This document shows, one piece after another, positions 52,087-59,933 of a stretch of 64,000 nucleotides of DNA. The stretch covers positions 2,401,889 through 2,465,888 of the forward strand of contig NZ_LMOB01000001.1 of NCBI RefSeq assembly GCF_001423185.1. Reading direction: 5' to 3'. The notes below the pieces were generated by a model. That model had not been told where the DNA came from. It ran no database searches and saw only the letters and a program-made list of their open reading frames with translations. Position 1 is the first letter of the stretch; each line of letters begins with the position of its first letter. The stretch is from Plantibacter sp. Leaf314. GTDB lineage: Bacteria; Actinomycetota; Actinomycetes; Actinomycetales; Microbacteriaceae. The position numbers and the translations under genes are program-made.

Positions 52087-53372
52087 GCCTCGATGCCGGC
52101 CGCGGTCGCGAGTCCGGTCAGGCAGGCGACCATCCGCTCGAGCGCCGCCGCCCACTCGGTCTCGTCGCGGGCGTAGCAGATCCGGAAGTGGCCGGTTCCG
52201 GAGGGGCCGAACTGGTACCCGGGAGACACGACGACCTGAGCCTCGCGCTGCAGGGCTCCGGCCACCTCGACGTCCGACACCCCGAAGGCGGAGACGTCGA
52301 GGAACAGATAGGCCGTCCCGTCCTGCGGCGTCATCCGCAGCCCCGGCACCCGCGACAGGCTCTCGACGGTGGTCCGCTTGATCGCCTCGAGGTCGGCGAT
52401 GCGTTCCCGGAGGAAGTCGTCGTCGTCGACGAGCCACCGGGCGAGCATGCGCTGGGCGTAGGCGGGCGCGCGGAGCGAGGTCATGGCGAGCGTCTGCTCG
52501 ACCGACGCGATGACGTCCTCCGGGGCGACGACGACGCCGATCCGGAACCCGCTCATGGACTCGGTCTTGGAGGGGCCGAGGAGCGTGATGGTGCGATCCG
52601 CCATGCCGGGCTCCGAGCGGAGGTGCGGGAACGGGACATCGGTGTAGAGGAGTCGGCTGTACAGCTCGTCGACGAGGACACGGAACCCGCCGGCGAGGGC
52701 GAGGTCGGCGACCCGGGAGATCATCTCCGCGGGGTACACGGCGCCGGTGGGGTTGTTGGGGTGCGAGAACATGAGCAGCTTCGGCTGCTCGGGGAGGAAC
52801 CGTTCGACCGCGTCGAGGTCGAGGCTCGGTTGTCCTCCGTCCAGGATGAGCGGGATGCGCTCGACCCGCGCGCCCAGGAAGGCGAGGATGCGTTCGCAGA
52901 ACAGGTAGTCCGGGTCGGCGAGGAGGACGAGGTCGCCCTCGTCGACGAGCGAGGAGAGCGTGGTGAAGAGCGCTCCCTGCGTGCCTGGCGTCAGCGCCAG
53001 GTTGCCGGGGCCCACCGGGCTGCCGAGGAAACCGCCGATCGCCGTCGCGAGGTCGGCGAGCACGCCGGGGTCGCCGCGGTAGGGGGTGTACGCCCAGGCG
53101 CCGGTCGCGACCGCCTCACGGATGGCCTCGTCCGCCCAGGCCGGTGGCGGGAAGCGGACCGTGTCGAAGTGGGTCGTGTCGAGGAGCCCGTGGCCACCGC
53201 CGTCCAGGCGGAGCGAGAGGTCGGCCTCGCGGACCGAGAGCCCAGGCGCGGCATCCCGGTAGGTGAGGTGTGTTCGCGCCACGCGGGCGCTCTGGGCGGG
53301 GCGCAGGCCTGGAGCGGCGGGCGTGTCGCCGCCGAGCTGAGCGGTGGTGGCCGCAGGCGGGTGCACAGACAT
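52083..53372 (-). CDS. PLP-dependent class I/II aminotransferase
   Basis: 429 residues, fold type I. HPNNPTGAVY is the substrate/cofactor segment, VDELYSRLLY follows, and GPSKTESMSGFRIG holds the Schiff-base lysine. The C-terminal Arg for the carboxylate is in GHFRICYAR. About 50 extra residues lie at the N-terminus. Exact amino-acid substrate is unknown. GAGGAG precedes the ATG. Divergent from importer III, which suggests it handles amino acids released from the imported solute. Confidence 0.88.
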   Translation of the reverse strand: MSVHPPAATTAQLGGDTPAAPGLRPAQSARVARTHLTYRDAAPGLSVREADLSLRLDGGGHGLLDTTHFDTVRFPPPAWADEAIREAVATGAWAYTPYRGDPGVLADLATAIGGFLGSPVGPGNLALTPGTQGALFTTLSSLVDEGDLVLLADPDYLFCERILAFLGARVERIPLILDGGQPSLDLDAVERFLPEQPKLLMFSHPNNPTGAVYPAEMISRVADLALAGGFRVLVDELYSRLLYTDVPFPHLRSEPGMADRTITLLGPSKTESMSGFRIGVVVAPEDVIASVEQTLAMTSLRAPAYAQRMLARWLVDDDDFLRERIADLEAIKRTTVESLSRVPGLRMTPQDGTAYLFLDVSAFGVSDVEVAGALQREAQVVVSPGYQFGPSGTGHFRICYARDETEWAAALERMVACLTGLATAAGIEA

Positions 53373-53676
53373 ACGAGCTCCTCAGAACGATGAGGTCCGC
53401 CTCATCCGGACCTGTCATCTGTAGACTGTATACTATCGACAACCGGTGATCCATGATCCATCTCGAAGCCGACACTCGTCGGGATCGGCGGAAACGCGCA
53501 GTCGTTGCGTCGCGACAGCCGCGCGCGCACGTTTCGTGCTCGTAACGAATCTGCACCGGAAGCCTCCTGAGTTTGAGGGAGTTGTTCGGACCGTGCTGTA
53601 ATCCTCTACAAGCACGTGCGAAGAACCTGCACACAGCCGTGCCGTCTCTCACACACAGAAAATGAGGTCGACATCA
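53373..53676. promoter_or_regulatory. Divergent regulatory region, 304 bp
   Basis: No gene seen. It holds an inverted repeat AGGTCCG-N7-CGGACCT (53393-53413) overlapping GATGAG-N6-CTCATC (53389-53406) next to the aminotransferase start, a GntR-like TGTATACTATCGACA (about 53427-53441), a promoter TTGAGG-N18-TGTAAT (53573-53602) for importer III, and CGTGCT...AGCACG (53592-53616) across that -10. Confidence 0.5.
53573..53602 (+). promoter_or_regulatory. Promoter TTGAGG-N18-TGTAAT of importer III
   Basis: -35 at 53573-53578, -10 at 53597-53602. A palindrome (53592-53616) overlaps the -10. Confidence 0.4.
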
Positions 53677-55308
53677 ATGTCATCCCCACGTAGTGGATTC
53701 CGGAAGAGCGCCGTCGCGCTCGCGGGTCTCTCCATCTCCGCTCTCGCCCTCGCCGGCTGCGCCGCCGGTGGCGGCAGCGGCTCCAGCAGCGGTGCCAGCG
53801 GCACGATCGTCATCGGTACGACCGACAAGGTCACCACGCTCGACCCGGCCGGTTCCTACGACAACGGCTCGTTCGCCGTCATGAACCAGATCTACCCCTT
53901 CCTGCTGAACACGCCGTACAACAGCCCCGACGTCGAGCCCGACATCGCCGAGTCGGCCGAGTTCACCTCGCCGACCGAGTACACGGTGAAGCTCAAGGAA
54001 GGCCTCAAGTGGGCCAACGGCAACGAGCTCACCTCCTCCGACGTGAAGTTCAGCTTCGACCGCCAGCTCGCCATCGCCGACGACAACGGCCCGTCGTCGC
54101 TCCTCGGCAACCTGGAGAAGACGGACGCGCCCGACGACCTCACCGTCGTCTTCACGCTGAAGACCGAGAACGACCAGACCTTCCCGCAGGTGCTCTCGAG
54201 CCCCGTCGGCCCGATCGTCGACGAGGACGTCTTCTCGGCCACCGAGCTGACGCCGGACAACGACATCGTCAAGGGCAAGGCCTTCGCCGGTCAGTACACG
54301 ATCGACAGCTACAAGTTCAACGAGCTCATCTCGTACAAGAAGTACGCGGACTACCAGGGCCTCCTCGGCGAGGCGAAGAACGACACCGTCAACGTGAAGT
54401 ACTACACCGACGAGTCCAACCTGAAGCTCGACGTCAAGCAGGGCAACATCGACGTCGCGTCGCGCAGCCTCTCCGCGACCGACATCGAAGACCTGAAGAA
54501 GGACAAGAACGTCAAGGTCATCGACGGCCCCGGTGGCGAGATCCGCTACTTCGTCTTCAACTTCGACACCATGCCGTACGGTGCGACCACCGCCGACGCC
54601 GACCCCGCCAAGTCGCTCGCCGTCCGCCAGGCCGCTGCCGACCTCATCGACCGCGCCGCGATCGCCAAGGACGTCTACAAGGACACCTACACCCCGCTCT
54701 ACTCCTACGTGCCCGCCGGCCTGACCGGTGCCACCGAGTCCCTCAAGGGCCTCTACGGCGACGGCGACGGCGGCCCGGACGCGGCGAAGGCCAAGGAGAC
54801 GCTCGAGGCAGCCGGTGTGACCGTTCCGGTCGCGCTCAACCTCCAGTACAACGGTGACCACTACGGTTCCGGCTCCGGCGACGAGTACGCGCTCATCAAG
54901 GACCAGCTCGAGGCGGACGGTCTGTTCACCGTCAACCTGCAGCAGACCGAGTGGGTGCAGTACTCGAAGGACCGTACGACGGACGTCTACCCGGCCTACC
55001 AGCTGGGTTGGTTCCCGGACTACTCCGACGCTGACAACTACCTGTCGCCGTTCTTCGCCACGGACAACTTCCTCGCGAACCACTACGACAACCCGGCCGT
55101 CAACGACCTGATCAACCAGCAGCGCTCGACGACGGACGCCGACGCACGGACGAAGCTCATCGAGCAGATCCAGGATCTCGAGGCGGCCGACCTGTCGACC
55201 ATCCCGCTGCTCCAGGGCGCTCAGGTGGCGGTCGTCGGCAAGGATGTCGAGGGCACCGTCCTCGACGCGTCGTTCAAGTTCCGCTACGCACCCATCAGCA
55301 AGGGCTGA
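53677..55308 (+). CDS. ABC importer III: peptide-type substrate-binding lipoprotein
   Basis: 543 residues, SBP_bac_5 family. The ATG at 53677 has GAGGT 8 nt upstream; an ATG at 53662 has none. Lipobox LALAGC with Cys28, then a Gly/Ser-rich linker. Lys- and Asp-rich surface segments are more frequent than in the other two binding proteins. First gene of the importer III operon. Confidence 0.92.
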   Translation: MSSPRSGFRKSAVALAGLSISALALAGCAAGGGSGSSSGASGTIVIGTTDKVTTLDPAGSYDNGSFAVMNQIYPFLLNTPYNSPDVEPDIAESAEFTSPTEYTVKLKEGLKWANGNELTSSDVKFSFDRQLAIADDNGPSSLLGNLEKTDAPDDLTVVFTLKTENDQTFPQVLSSPVGPIVDEDVFSATELTPDNDIVKGKAFAGQYTIDSYKFNELISYKKYADYQGLLGEAKNDTVNVKYYTDESNLKLDVKQGNIDVASRSLSATDIEDLKKDKNVKVIDGPGGEIRYFVFNFDTMPYGATTADADPAKSLAVRQAAADLIDRAAIAKDVYKDTYTPLYSYVPAGLTGATESLKGLYGDGDGGPDAAKAKETLEAAGVTVPVALNLQYNGDHYGSGSGDEYALIKDQLEADGLFTVNLQQTEWVQYSKDRTTDVYPAYQLGWFPDYSDADNYLSPFFATDNFLANHYDNPAVNDLINQQRSTTDADARTKLIEQIQDLEAADLSTIPLLQGAQVAVVGKDVEGTVLDASFKFRYAPISKG

Positions 55309-55352
55309 GTAGCCTGACCAACTGATATCCGACTATGGTGAGTCGGACGTCG

Positions 55353-55386
55353 CGATCGGGGTGGCTCCACAGAGCCGCCCCGATCG
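55353..55386 (+). terminator. Intercistronic hairpin after binding-protein gene
   Basis: 15-bp stem with one G-T wobble (55353-55367 with 55372-55386), 4-nt loop, between the binding-protein and permease genes. Same position as the hairpin at 38948-38979 in importer II. Confidence 0.7.
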
Positions 55387-55432
55387 TCTGTCCGGGCTCT
55401 ACCGAGTCGGTGATCGAGGAGGATCCACTGCA

Positions 55433-56506
55433 ATGACGGCAGCTGTCGCAACCCCACCCCCCAAGGCGGCCAGACGTTCCGGAGGTGGCGGACTCTGGCG
55501 GTACCTCGTCATCCGCTTCCTGTTGATCATCCCGACGGTGTTCATCCTGGTCACCATGGTCTTCTTCCTGATGCGCCTGACCGGTGACCCGATCACCGCG
55601 GCGCTCGGAGGACGGCTCCCGGCCGACCAGCTCGCGGAACGCATCAGTGCCGCCGGCTACGACCGGCCGCTCTTCGTCCAGTACTTCGAGTTCCTCGGAC
55701 AGATCGCGGTCGGCAACTTCGGCACGACGATCTCCGACAACCGGCCCGTCATCGAGGTCCTCCTCACGTACGGTTCGGCCACGCTCGAACTCGCGATCTA
55801 CGCGCTCATCGTCGCGTTCATCGTCGGCATCCCGCTCGGCATGCTCGCCGCTGCCCGCCGCGACCGCTGGCAGGACGCCGGCCTCCGCGTCTTCGCGATC
55901 CTCAGCTACGCCACCCCGGTGTTCTTCGCCGGCCTGCTGCTCAAGCTCATCTTCTCCGTCTGGCTCGGGATCCTGCCGGTCGCCGGTCGAGCCAGCACCG
56001 GCACGGAGCTGACGCTCCAGACCATCTCGAACCCGTCCGGCATCTACCTGGTCGACGCGATCCGGCTCGGTGACCCGACGGCGATCAGCGACGTCCTCGC
56101 GCACGCCGTGCTCCCGGCCATCGCCCTCGGCCTGCTGACGGCGGGTGTCTTCCTCCGTCTCGTCCGCACCAACGTCATCGGCACGCTCGGTTCCGGCTAC
56201 GTCGACGCGGCCCGCTCGCGCGGCGTCAGCGAGTTCCGACTCGTCACGAAGCACGCCTACCGTCCGGCGCTCATCCCGATCATCACCGTGATCGGGCTGC
56301 AGATCGCCCTGCTCCTCGCCGGCGCGGTCCTCACCGAGACGACGTTCGAGTGGAAGGGCCTCGGCTTCATGCTCAGCGAGTACCTCAAGGCTCGCGACTT
56401 CGTGGCCGTCCAGGGCATCGTCGCGCTCCTCGCGGTGATCGTCGCCCTGACCAACTTCATCGTCGACATCATCGCGGCGATCATCGACCCGAGGGTGAGG
56501 TACTGA
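55433..56506 (+). CDS. ABC importer III: permease (DppB type)
   Basis: 357 residues, six helices after a 20-residue polar N-terminus. EAA loop YVDAARSRGVSEFRLVTKHAYRPALIPI. GAGGAGG precedes the ATG; the frame extending back into the hairpin is unsupported. Confidence 0.92.
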   Translation: MTAAVATPPPKAARRSGGGGLWRYLVIRFLLIIPTVFILVTMVFFLMRLTGDPITAALGGRLPADQLAERISAAGYDRPLFVQYFEFLGQIAVGNFGTTISDNRPVIEVLLTYGSATLELAIYALIVAFIVGIPLGMLAAARRDRWQDAGLRVFAILSYATPVFFAGLLLKLIFSVWLGILPVAGRASTGTELTLQTISNPSGIYLVDAIRLGDPTAISDVLAHAVLPAIALGLLTAGVFLRLVRTNVIGTLGSGYVDAARSRGVSEFRLVTKHAYRPALIPIITVIGLQIALLLAGAVLTETTFEWKGLGFMLSEYLKARDFVAVQGIVALLAVIVALTNFIVDIIAAIIDPRVRY

Positions 56507-56508
56507 GC

Positions 56509-57633
56509 ATGAGTGCTCCGACAGCCACCACCGCCGTGCAGACCGCGCCCGCGAAGCGTCCGCTGCGCGAACGCCTGCCCATCGTCAAGCAGTTCCGCCA
56601 GTCGGTGGGGCTGCAGCGCGCGATGCTCGTCATCGGTCTCGTTGTCACCGGCGTCTTCGTGCTCGTCGCGATCCTCGCGCCGCTCGTCGCGCCCTACCGC
56701 TTCAACCAGTTGCGCGGCGATGACGGCTCCTTCGGCACGCAGCAGGCGCCGAACGCGACGAACCTCCTGGGCACGACCGTCGGCGGGTACGACGTCCTAT
56801 CCCGCGTGCTCTGGGGTGCCCAGACCGCGCTCTTCGTCATCGTGTCCGCGATCATCCTGTCGATCTTCATCGGCGTGCTGCTCGGCCTCGTCGCCGGATA
56901 CTTCGGCGGCTGGCTCGACCGCGTGCTCGTCGTCGTGTGCGACGCCGTCTACGCGTTCCCGTCGCTGCTGCTCGCGATCGTCATGTCGATCGTGATCAGC
57001 CGCGGCCAGTCGAGCCTCTGGGGCGGCATCCTCGCCGCCGCGATCTCGATCACCGTGGTGTTCATCCCGCAGTACTTCCGGGTGATCCGCTCCGAGGTCG
57101 TGCGCATCAAGAGCGAGGCGTTCGTCGAGTCGGCGAAGGTCATCGGTGCGTCCAGTTCGCGCATCATGTTCCGCCACGTGCTGCGGAACGCGACGAGGAC
57201 CTTGCCGCTCATCATCACGCTGAACGCCTCCGAGGCGATCCTCACGCTCGCGGGCCTCGGCTTCCTCGGCTTCGGCATCGAGCCGACCGCGGCCGCCGAG
57301 TGGGGGTACGACCTCAACCGGTCCGTCTCCGACGTCACGAGCGGCATCTGGTGGACCGCGCTGTTCCCCGGTCTCGCGATCGTACTCGTCGTGCTCGGCA
57401 TCACGCTCGTCGGCGAGAGCCTCAACGACCTCTCCGACCCGCGTCTGCGCAGCCGTCGTCGGGTCAGTGCGTCGAGCGGGTCAGTCGCGGCCACCTCGAG
57501 CATCACCACCACCGGTGGCACGCCCGACAGCCCCGGTGGTGCCGGGATGATGGACGCCGAGTCGCTGGGTGCCGTGAGCGACACCGCGGCCGACAGCGAT
57601 CTGGAGAACCGACGAGAGGACGAGCGCTCATGA
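56509..57633 (+). CDS. ABC importer III: permease (DppC type)
   Basis: 374 residues. DppC features: [20 protein letters not shown] (the usual GTD is GTT here) and EAA loop [24 protein letters not shown]. An unusual C-terminal tail of about 60 residues, rich in Ser, Thr, Gly and Asp, follows the last helix and has no counterpart in the other two importers. 2-nt gap from the DppB-type gene. Confidence 0.9.
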   Translation: MSAPTATTAVQTAPAKRPLRERLPIVKQFRQSVGLQRAMLVIGLVVTGVFVLVAILAPLVAPYRFNQLRGDDGSFGTQQAPNATNLLGTTVGGYDVLSRVLWGAQTALFVIVSAIILSIFIGVLLGLVAGYFGGWLDRVLVVVCDAVYAFPSLLLAIVMSIVISRGQSSLWGGILAAAISITVVFIPQYFRVIRSEVVRIKSEAFVESAKVIGASSSRIMFRHVLRNATRTLPLIITLNASEAILTLAGLGFLGFGIEPTAAAEWGYDLNRSVSDVTSGIWWTALFPGLAIVLVVLGITLVGESLNDLSDPRLRSRRRVSASSGSVAATSSITTTGGTPDSPGGAGMMDAESLGAVSDTAADSDLENRREDERS

Positions 57634-59351
57634 GCCTGTCGAAGCCGACCAACGGTCCTCGCGACCTCGGCACCAAGGACATCGTCAGCATCCGCGACCT
57701 CGGCGTCTCGTTCTCGACCGACGCCGGCGCGGTGAAGGCGATCAACGACATCTCCCTGTCGGTCGCTCCGCGCGAGATCGTCGCGATCGTGGGCGAATCC
57801 GGGTCGGGCAAGACGGTCACGGCGAAGACCATCCTCGGTCTCCTCCCCGAGACGGCGACCGCGTCCGGCGCGGTCGTGCTGCGTTCGCGCGACGGCTCGA
57901 CGGAGCAGGACGTCGTCACGGCGTCGGCCGAGCAGCTGCGGTCCATCCGCGGCAGTGACGCGGCGATGGTCTTCCAGGAGCCCTCGACGGCGCTCAACCC
58001 CGTGTACAAGGTGGGATGGCAGATCGCCGAAGGCCTCCGCGCCCACGGGACGTACACGAAGGCAGAAGCGCGGGCGAAGGCGATCGACATCCTGCGCCGC
58101 GTCGGCATCCCGGAGCCCGAGGAGCGGGTCGACTACTTCCCGCACCAGTTCTCCGGCGGGCAGAAGCAGCGCATCGTCATCGCGATGGCGCTCGTGCTCG
58201 ACCCGGGCCTCATCGTCGCCGACGAGCCGACGACGGCCCTCGACGTCACCGTGCAGGCGGAGATCCTCGACCTGCTGCGTCGATGCCGCGACGAGTTCGG
58301 GACGGCCATCGTCCTCATCACGCACAACATGGGTGTCGTCGCCGACCTCGCCGACCGCGTCGTGGTCATGTACCAGGGCGACATCGTCGAGGAGGCTCCC
58401 GTGCAGGAGCTGTTCTCCTCGCCGAAGGCCGAGTACACGAAGAAGCTGCTGTCCTCGGTGCCGCACGTCGGCCGCGGCAAGAGCTCCGCACCGGCCGAGG
58501 TCGAGCGCGGCAAGCAGCTGCAGCTCGGCGAGCCGGTGGTCGTCGCGAAGGGACTCGAGATCGAGTACCCCGGGCGCTTCGGTCGTGCCGGCTTCCGGGC
58601 GGTGAAGGGTGTGGACTTCACGATCCACGCCGGTGAGGTCCTCGGGCTCGTGGGCGAGTCGGGGTCTGGCAAGACCACCATCGGCCGCGCGATCGCCGGG
58701 CTCACGAAGGTCACCGGCGGCTCGCTGTCGGTGCTCGGTGTGGAGATGAACCGGGTGAAGGAGCGCGAGTTCGCTCCGAAGCGCCGCGACATCGGGTTCG
58801 TGTTCCAGGACCCGGCCACGAGCTTCAACCCGCTGCTCACCATCGCGGAGTGCGTCGCCGAACCGCTCATCGTGCACGGTCGCTTCGGCGATGCGCGAGC
58901 CGCCCGACGCCGGGTGGATGAACTCCTCGAGGCCGTGCAGCTGCCGAAGGCGTTCGGCGACCGCTTCCCGCACGAACTCTCCGGCGGACAGCGTCAGCGC
59001 GCATCCCTCGCCCGGGCGCTCGCGCTCGAGCCGGCCCTGCTCGTCGCGGACGAGCCGACCTCGGCGCTCGACGTGTCGGTGCAGGCGCGCGTGCTGGAAC
59101 TGTTCGCCGAGTTGCAGCGCGAGTTCGGCTTCGCGTCGTTGTTCATCAGCCACGACCTCGCGGTGGTCGACATCCTCGCCGACCGCATCGTCGTGCTGTA
59201 CCGCGGCGACATCGTGGAGGAGGGGCCCGGTTCGGCGGTGCTCGGTGCGCCGAGCGACGTCTACACGCGTCGCCTGCTCGCGTCGCTCCCGGTGCCGGAT
59301 CCGGCCGAGCAGGCCGTCCGTCGCGAGGAGCTCCGCCGCCTCCGCGCCTGA
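57630..59351 (+). CDS. ABC importer III: fused double ATPase (DppD-DppF)
   Basis: 573 residues holding two complete nucleotide-binding domains. First: Walker A GESGSGKT, signature FSGGQKQR, Walker B LIVADEP then TTALD (about 1-280). Second, from about residue 300: [23 protein letters not shown] then TSALD. Neither half has the cysteine C-terminal extension. The fusion fixes 1:1 ATPase pairing. 4-nt overlap with the permease gene; REP-like repeats follow. Confidence 0.93.
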   Translation: MSLSKPTNGPRDLGTKDIVSIRDLGVSFSTDAGAVKAINDISLSVAPREIVAIVGESGSGKTVTAKTILGLLPETATASGAVVLRSRDGSTEQDVVTASAEQLRSIRGSDAAMVFQEPSTALNPVYKVGWQIAEGLRAHGTYTKAEARAKAIDILRRVGIPEPEERVDYFPHQFSGGQKQRIVIAMALVLDPGLIVADEPTTALDVTVQAEILDLLRRCRDEFGTAIVLITHNMGVVADLADRVVVMYQGDIVEEAPVQELFSSPKAEYTKKLLSSVPHVGRGKSSAPAEVERGKQLQLGEPVVVAKGLEIEYPGRFGRAGFRAVKGVDFTIHAGEVLGLVGESGSGKTTIGRAIAGLTKVTGGSLSVLGVEMNRVKEREFAPKRRDIGFVFQDPATSFNPLLTIAECVAEPLIVHGRFGDARAARRRVDELLEAVQLPKAFGDRFPHELSGGQRQRASLARALALEPALLVADEPTSALDVSVQARVLELFAELQREFGFASLFISHDLAVVDILADRIVVLYRGDIVEEGPGSAVLGAPSDVYTRRLLASLPVPDPAEQAVRREELRRLRA

Positions 59352-59360
59352 CGTCCGCCC

Positions 59361-59468
59361 GGTCCCTGAGCTTGTCGAAGGCCCCCAACCCGGTCACTGA
59401 GCCTGTCGAAGTGCCCCACCCCGGTCACTGAGCCTGTCGAAGTGCGCCCTTCGACAAGCTCAGGGACC
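59361..59468. repeat. Cluster of four REP-like units
   Basis: Three direct units (59361-59380, 59392-59411, 59423-59442) of the form GGTC-C/A-CTGAGC-T/C-TGTCGAAG and one inverted unit (59449-59468) that is the exact reverse complement of the first. Related copies occur at 31605-31647 and 30442-30461. Remnants (GGCTCAGG, GGGCTCAGGGAC) trail to about 59500. Confidence 0.85.
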
Positions 59469-59523
59469 AGGGCGGCTCAGGAAACGGGCGGGCTCAGGGA
59501 CAGACGCCTCAGAAACCGCCGAC

Positions 59524-59838
59524 TCAGCCGAGCTTGACGGCGGTGCCGTAGGCGACGACCTCCTGGTAGTTCTGGCCCACCTCGGCCGCGTCGAAGCGCA
59601 TCGCGAGCACGGCGTCGGCGCCGAGGGCGGTGGCCGCCTCGATGAGGCGCTGCTTCGCCTCCTCGCGGCTCTCCGCGAGCTGCTTGGTGAGGCCGGACAG
59701 CTCGCCGCCCAGGAGCGCCTTAAAGTTGGCGCCGATCTGCACGCCGGCGTTGCGCGCGCGGACCGTGAGGCCGGTCACCTCGCCCAGCACCTCGGTGACC
59801 TGTCGGCCGGGGACATCGTTCATCGTCGAAATCAGCAT
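59524..59838 (-). CDS. YbjQ/UPF0145-family protein
   Basis: 104 residues. Pattern VTGLTVRARN...KQLAESREEAKQRLIEAATALGADAVLAMRFD is diagnostic of the YbjQ family (putative heavy-metal-binding fold forming pentamers). Biological role unknown. A CAGACT -10 box lies 6 nt before the ATG, suggesting a leaderless message. Convergent with importer III across the repeat cluster. Confidence 0.9.
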   Translation of the reverse strand: MLISTMNDVPGRQVTEVLGEVTGLTVRARNAGVQIGANFKALLGGELSGLTKQLAESREEAKQRLIEAATALGADAVLAMRFDAAEVGQNYQEVVAYGTAVKLG

Positions 59839-59844
59839 GGTCGC

Positions 59845-59850
59845 AGTCTG
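59845..59850 (-). promoter_or_regulatory. -10 box (CAGACT), leaderless start of YbjQ gene
   Basis: CAGACT on the minus strand, 6 nt before the ATG at 59838. Confidence 0.45.
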
Positions 59851-59921
59851 GCACCGGCCCGCCGACCCCCATAGGGGGGATGTCCCGCCCTCCCGCGTCG
59901 GTCGTGGTCGGCGGGTGACGG

Positions 59922-59927
59922 CAGACT
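59922..59927 (+). promoter_or_regulatory. -10 box (CAGACT), leaderless start of polymerase gene
   Basis: CAGACT, 6 nt before the second of two adjacent GTG codons (59934). Confidence 0.45.
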
Positions 59928-59933
59928 GGGGTG

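Noticed and set aside
53389..53413. Riboswitch before the aminotransferase
   Set aside because: Only two mutually exclusive short inverted repeats are present and they lie too close to the start; no known riboswitch core is recognisable.
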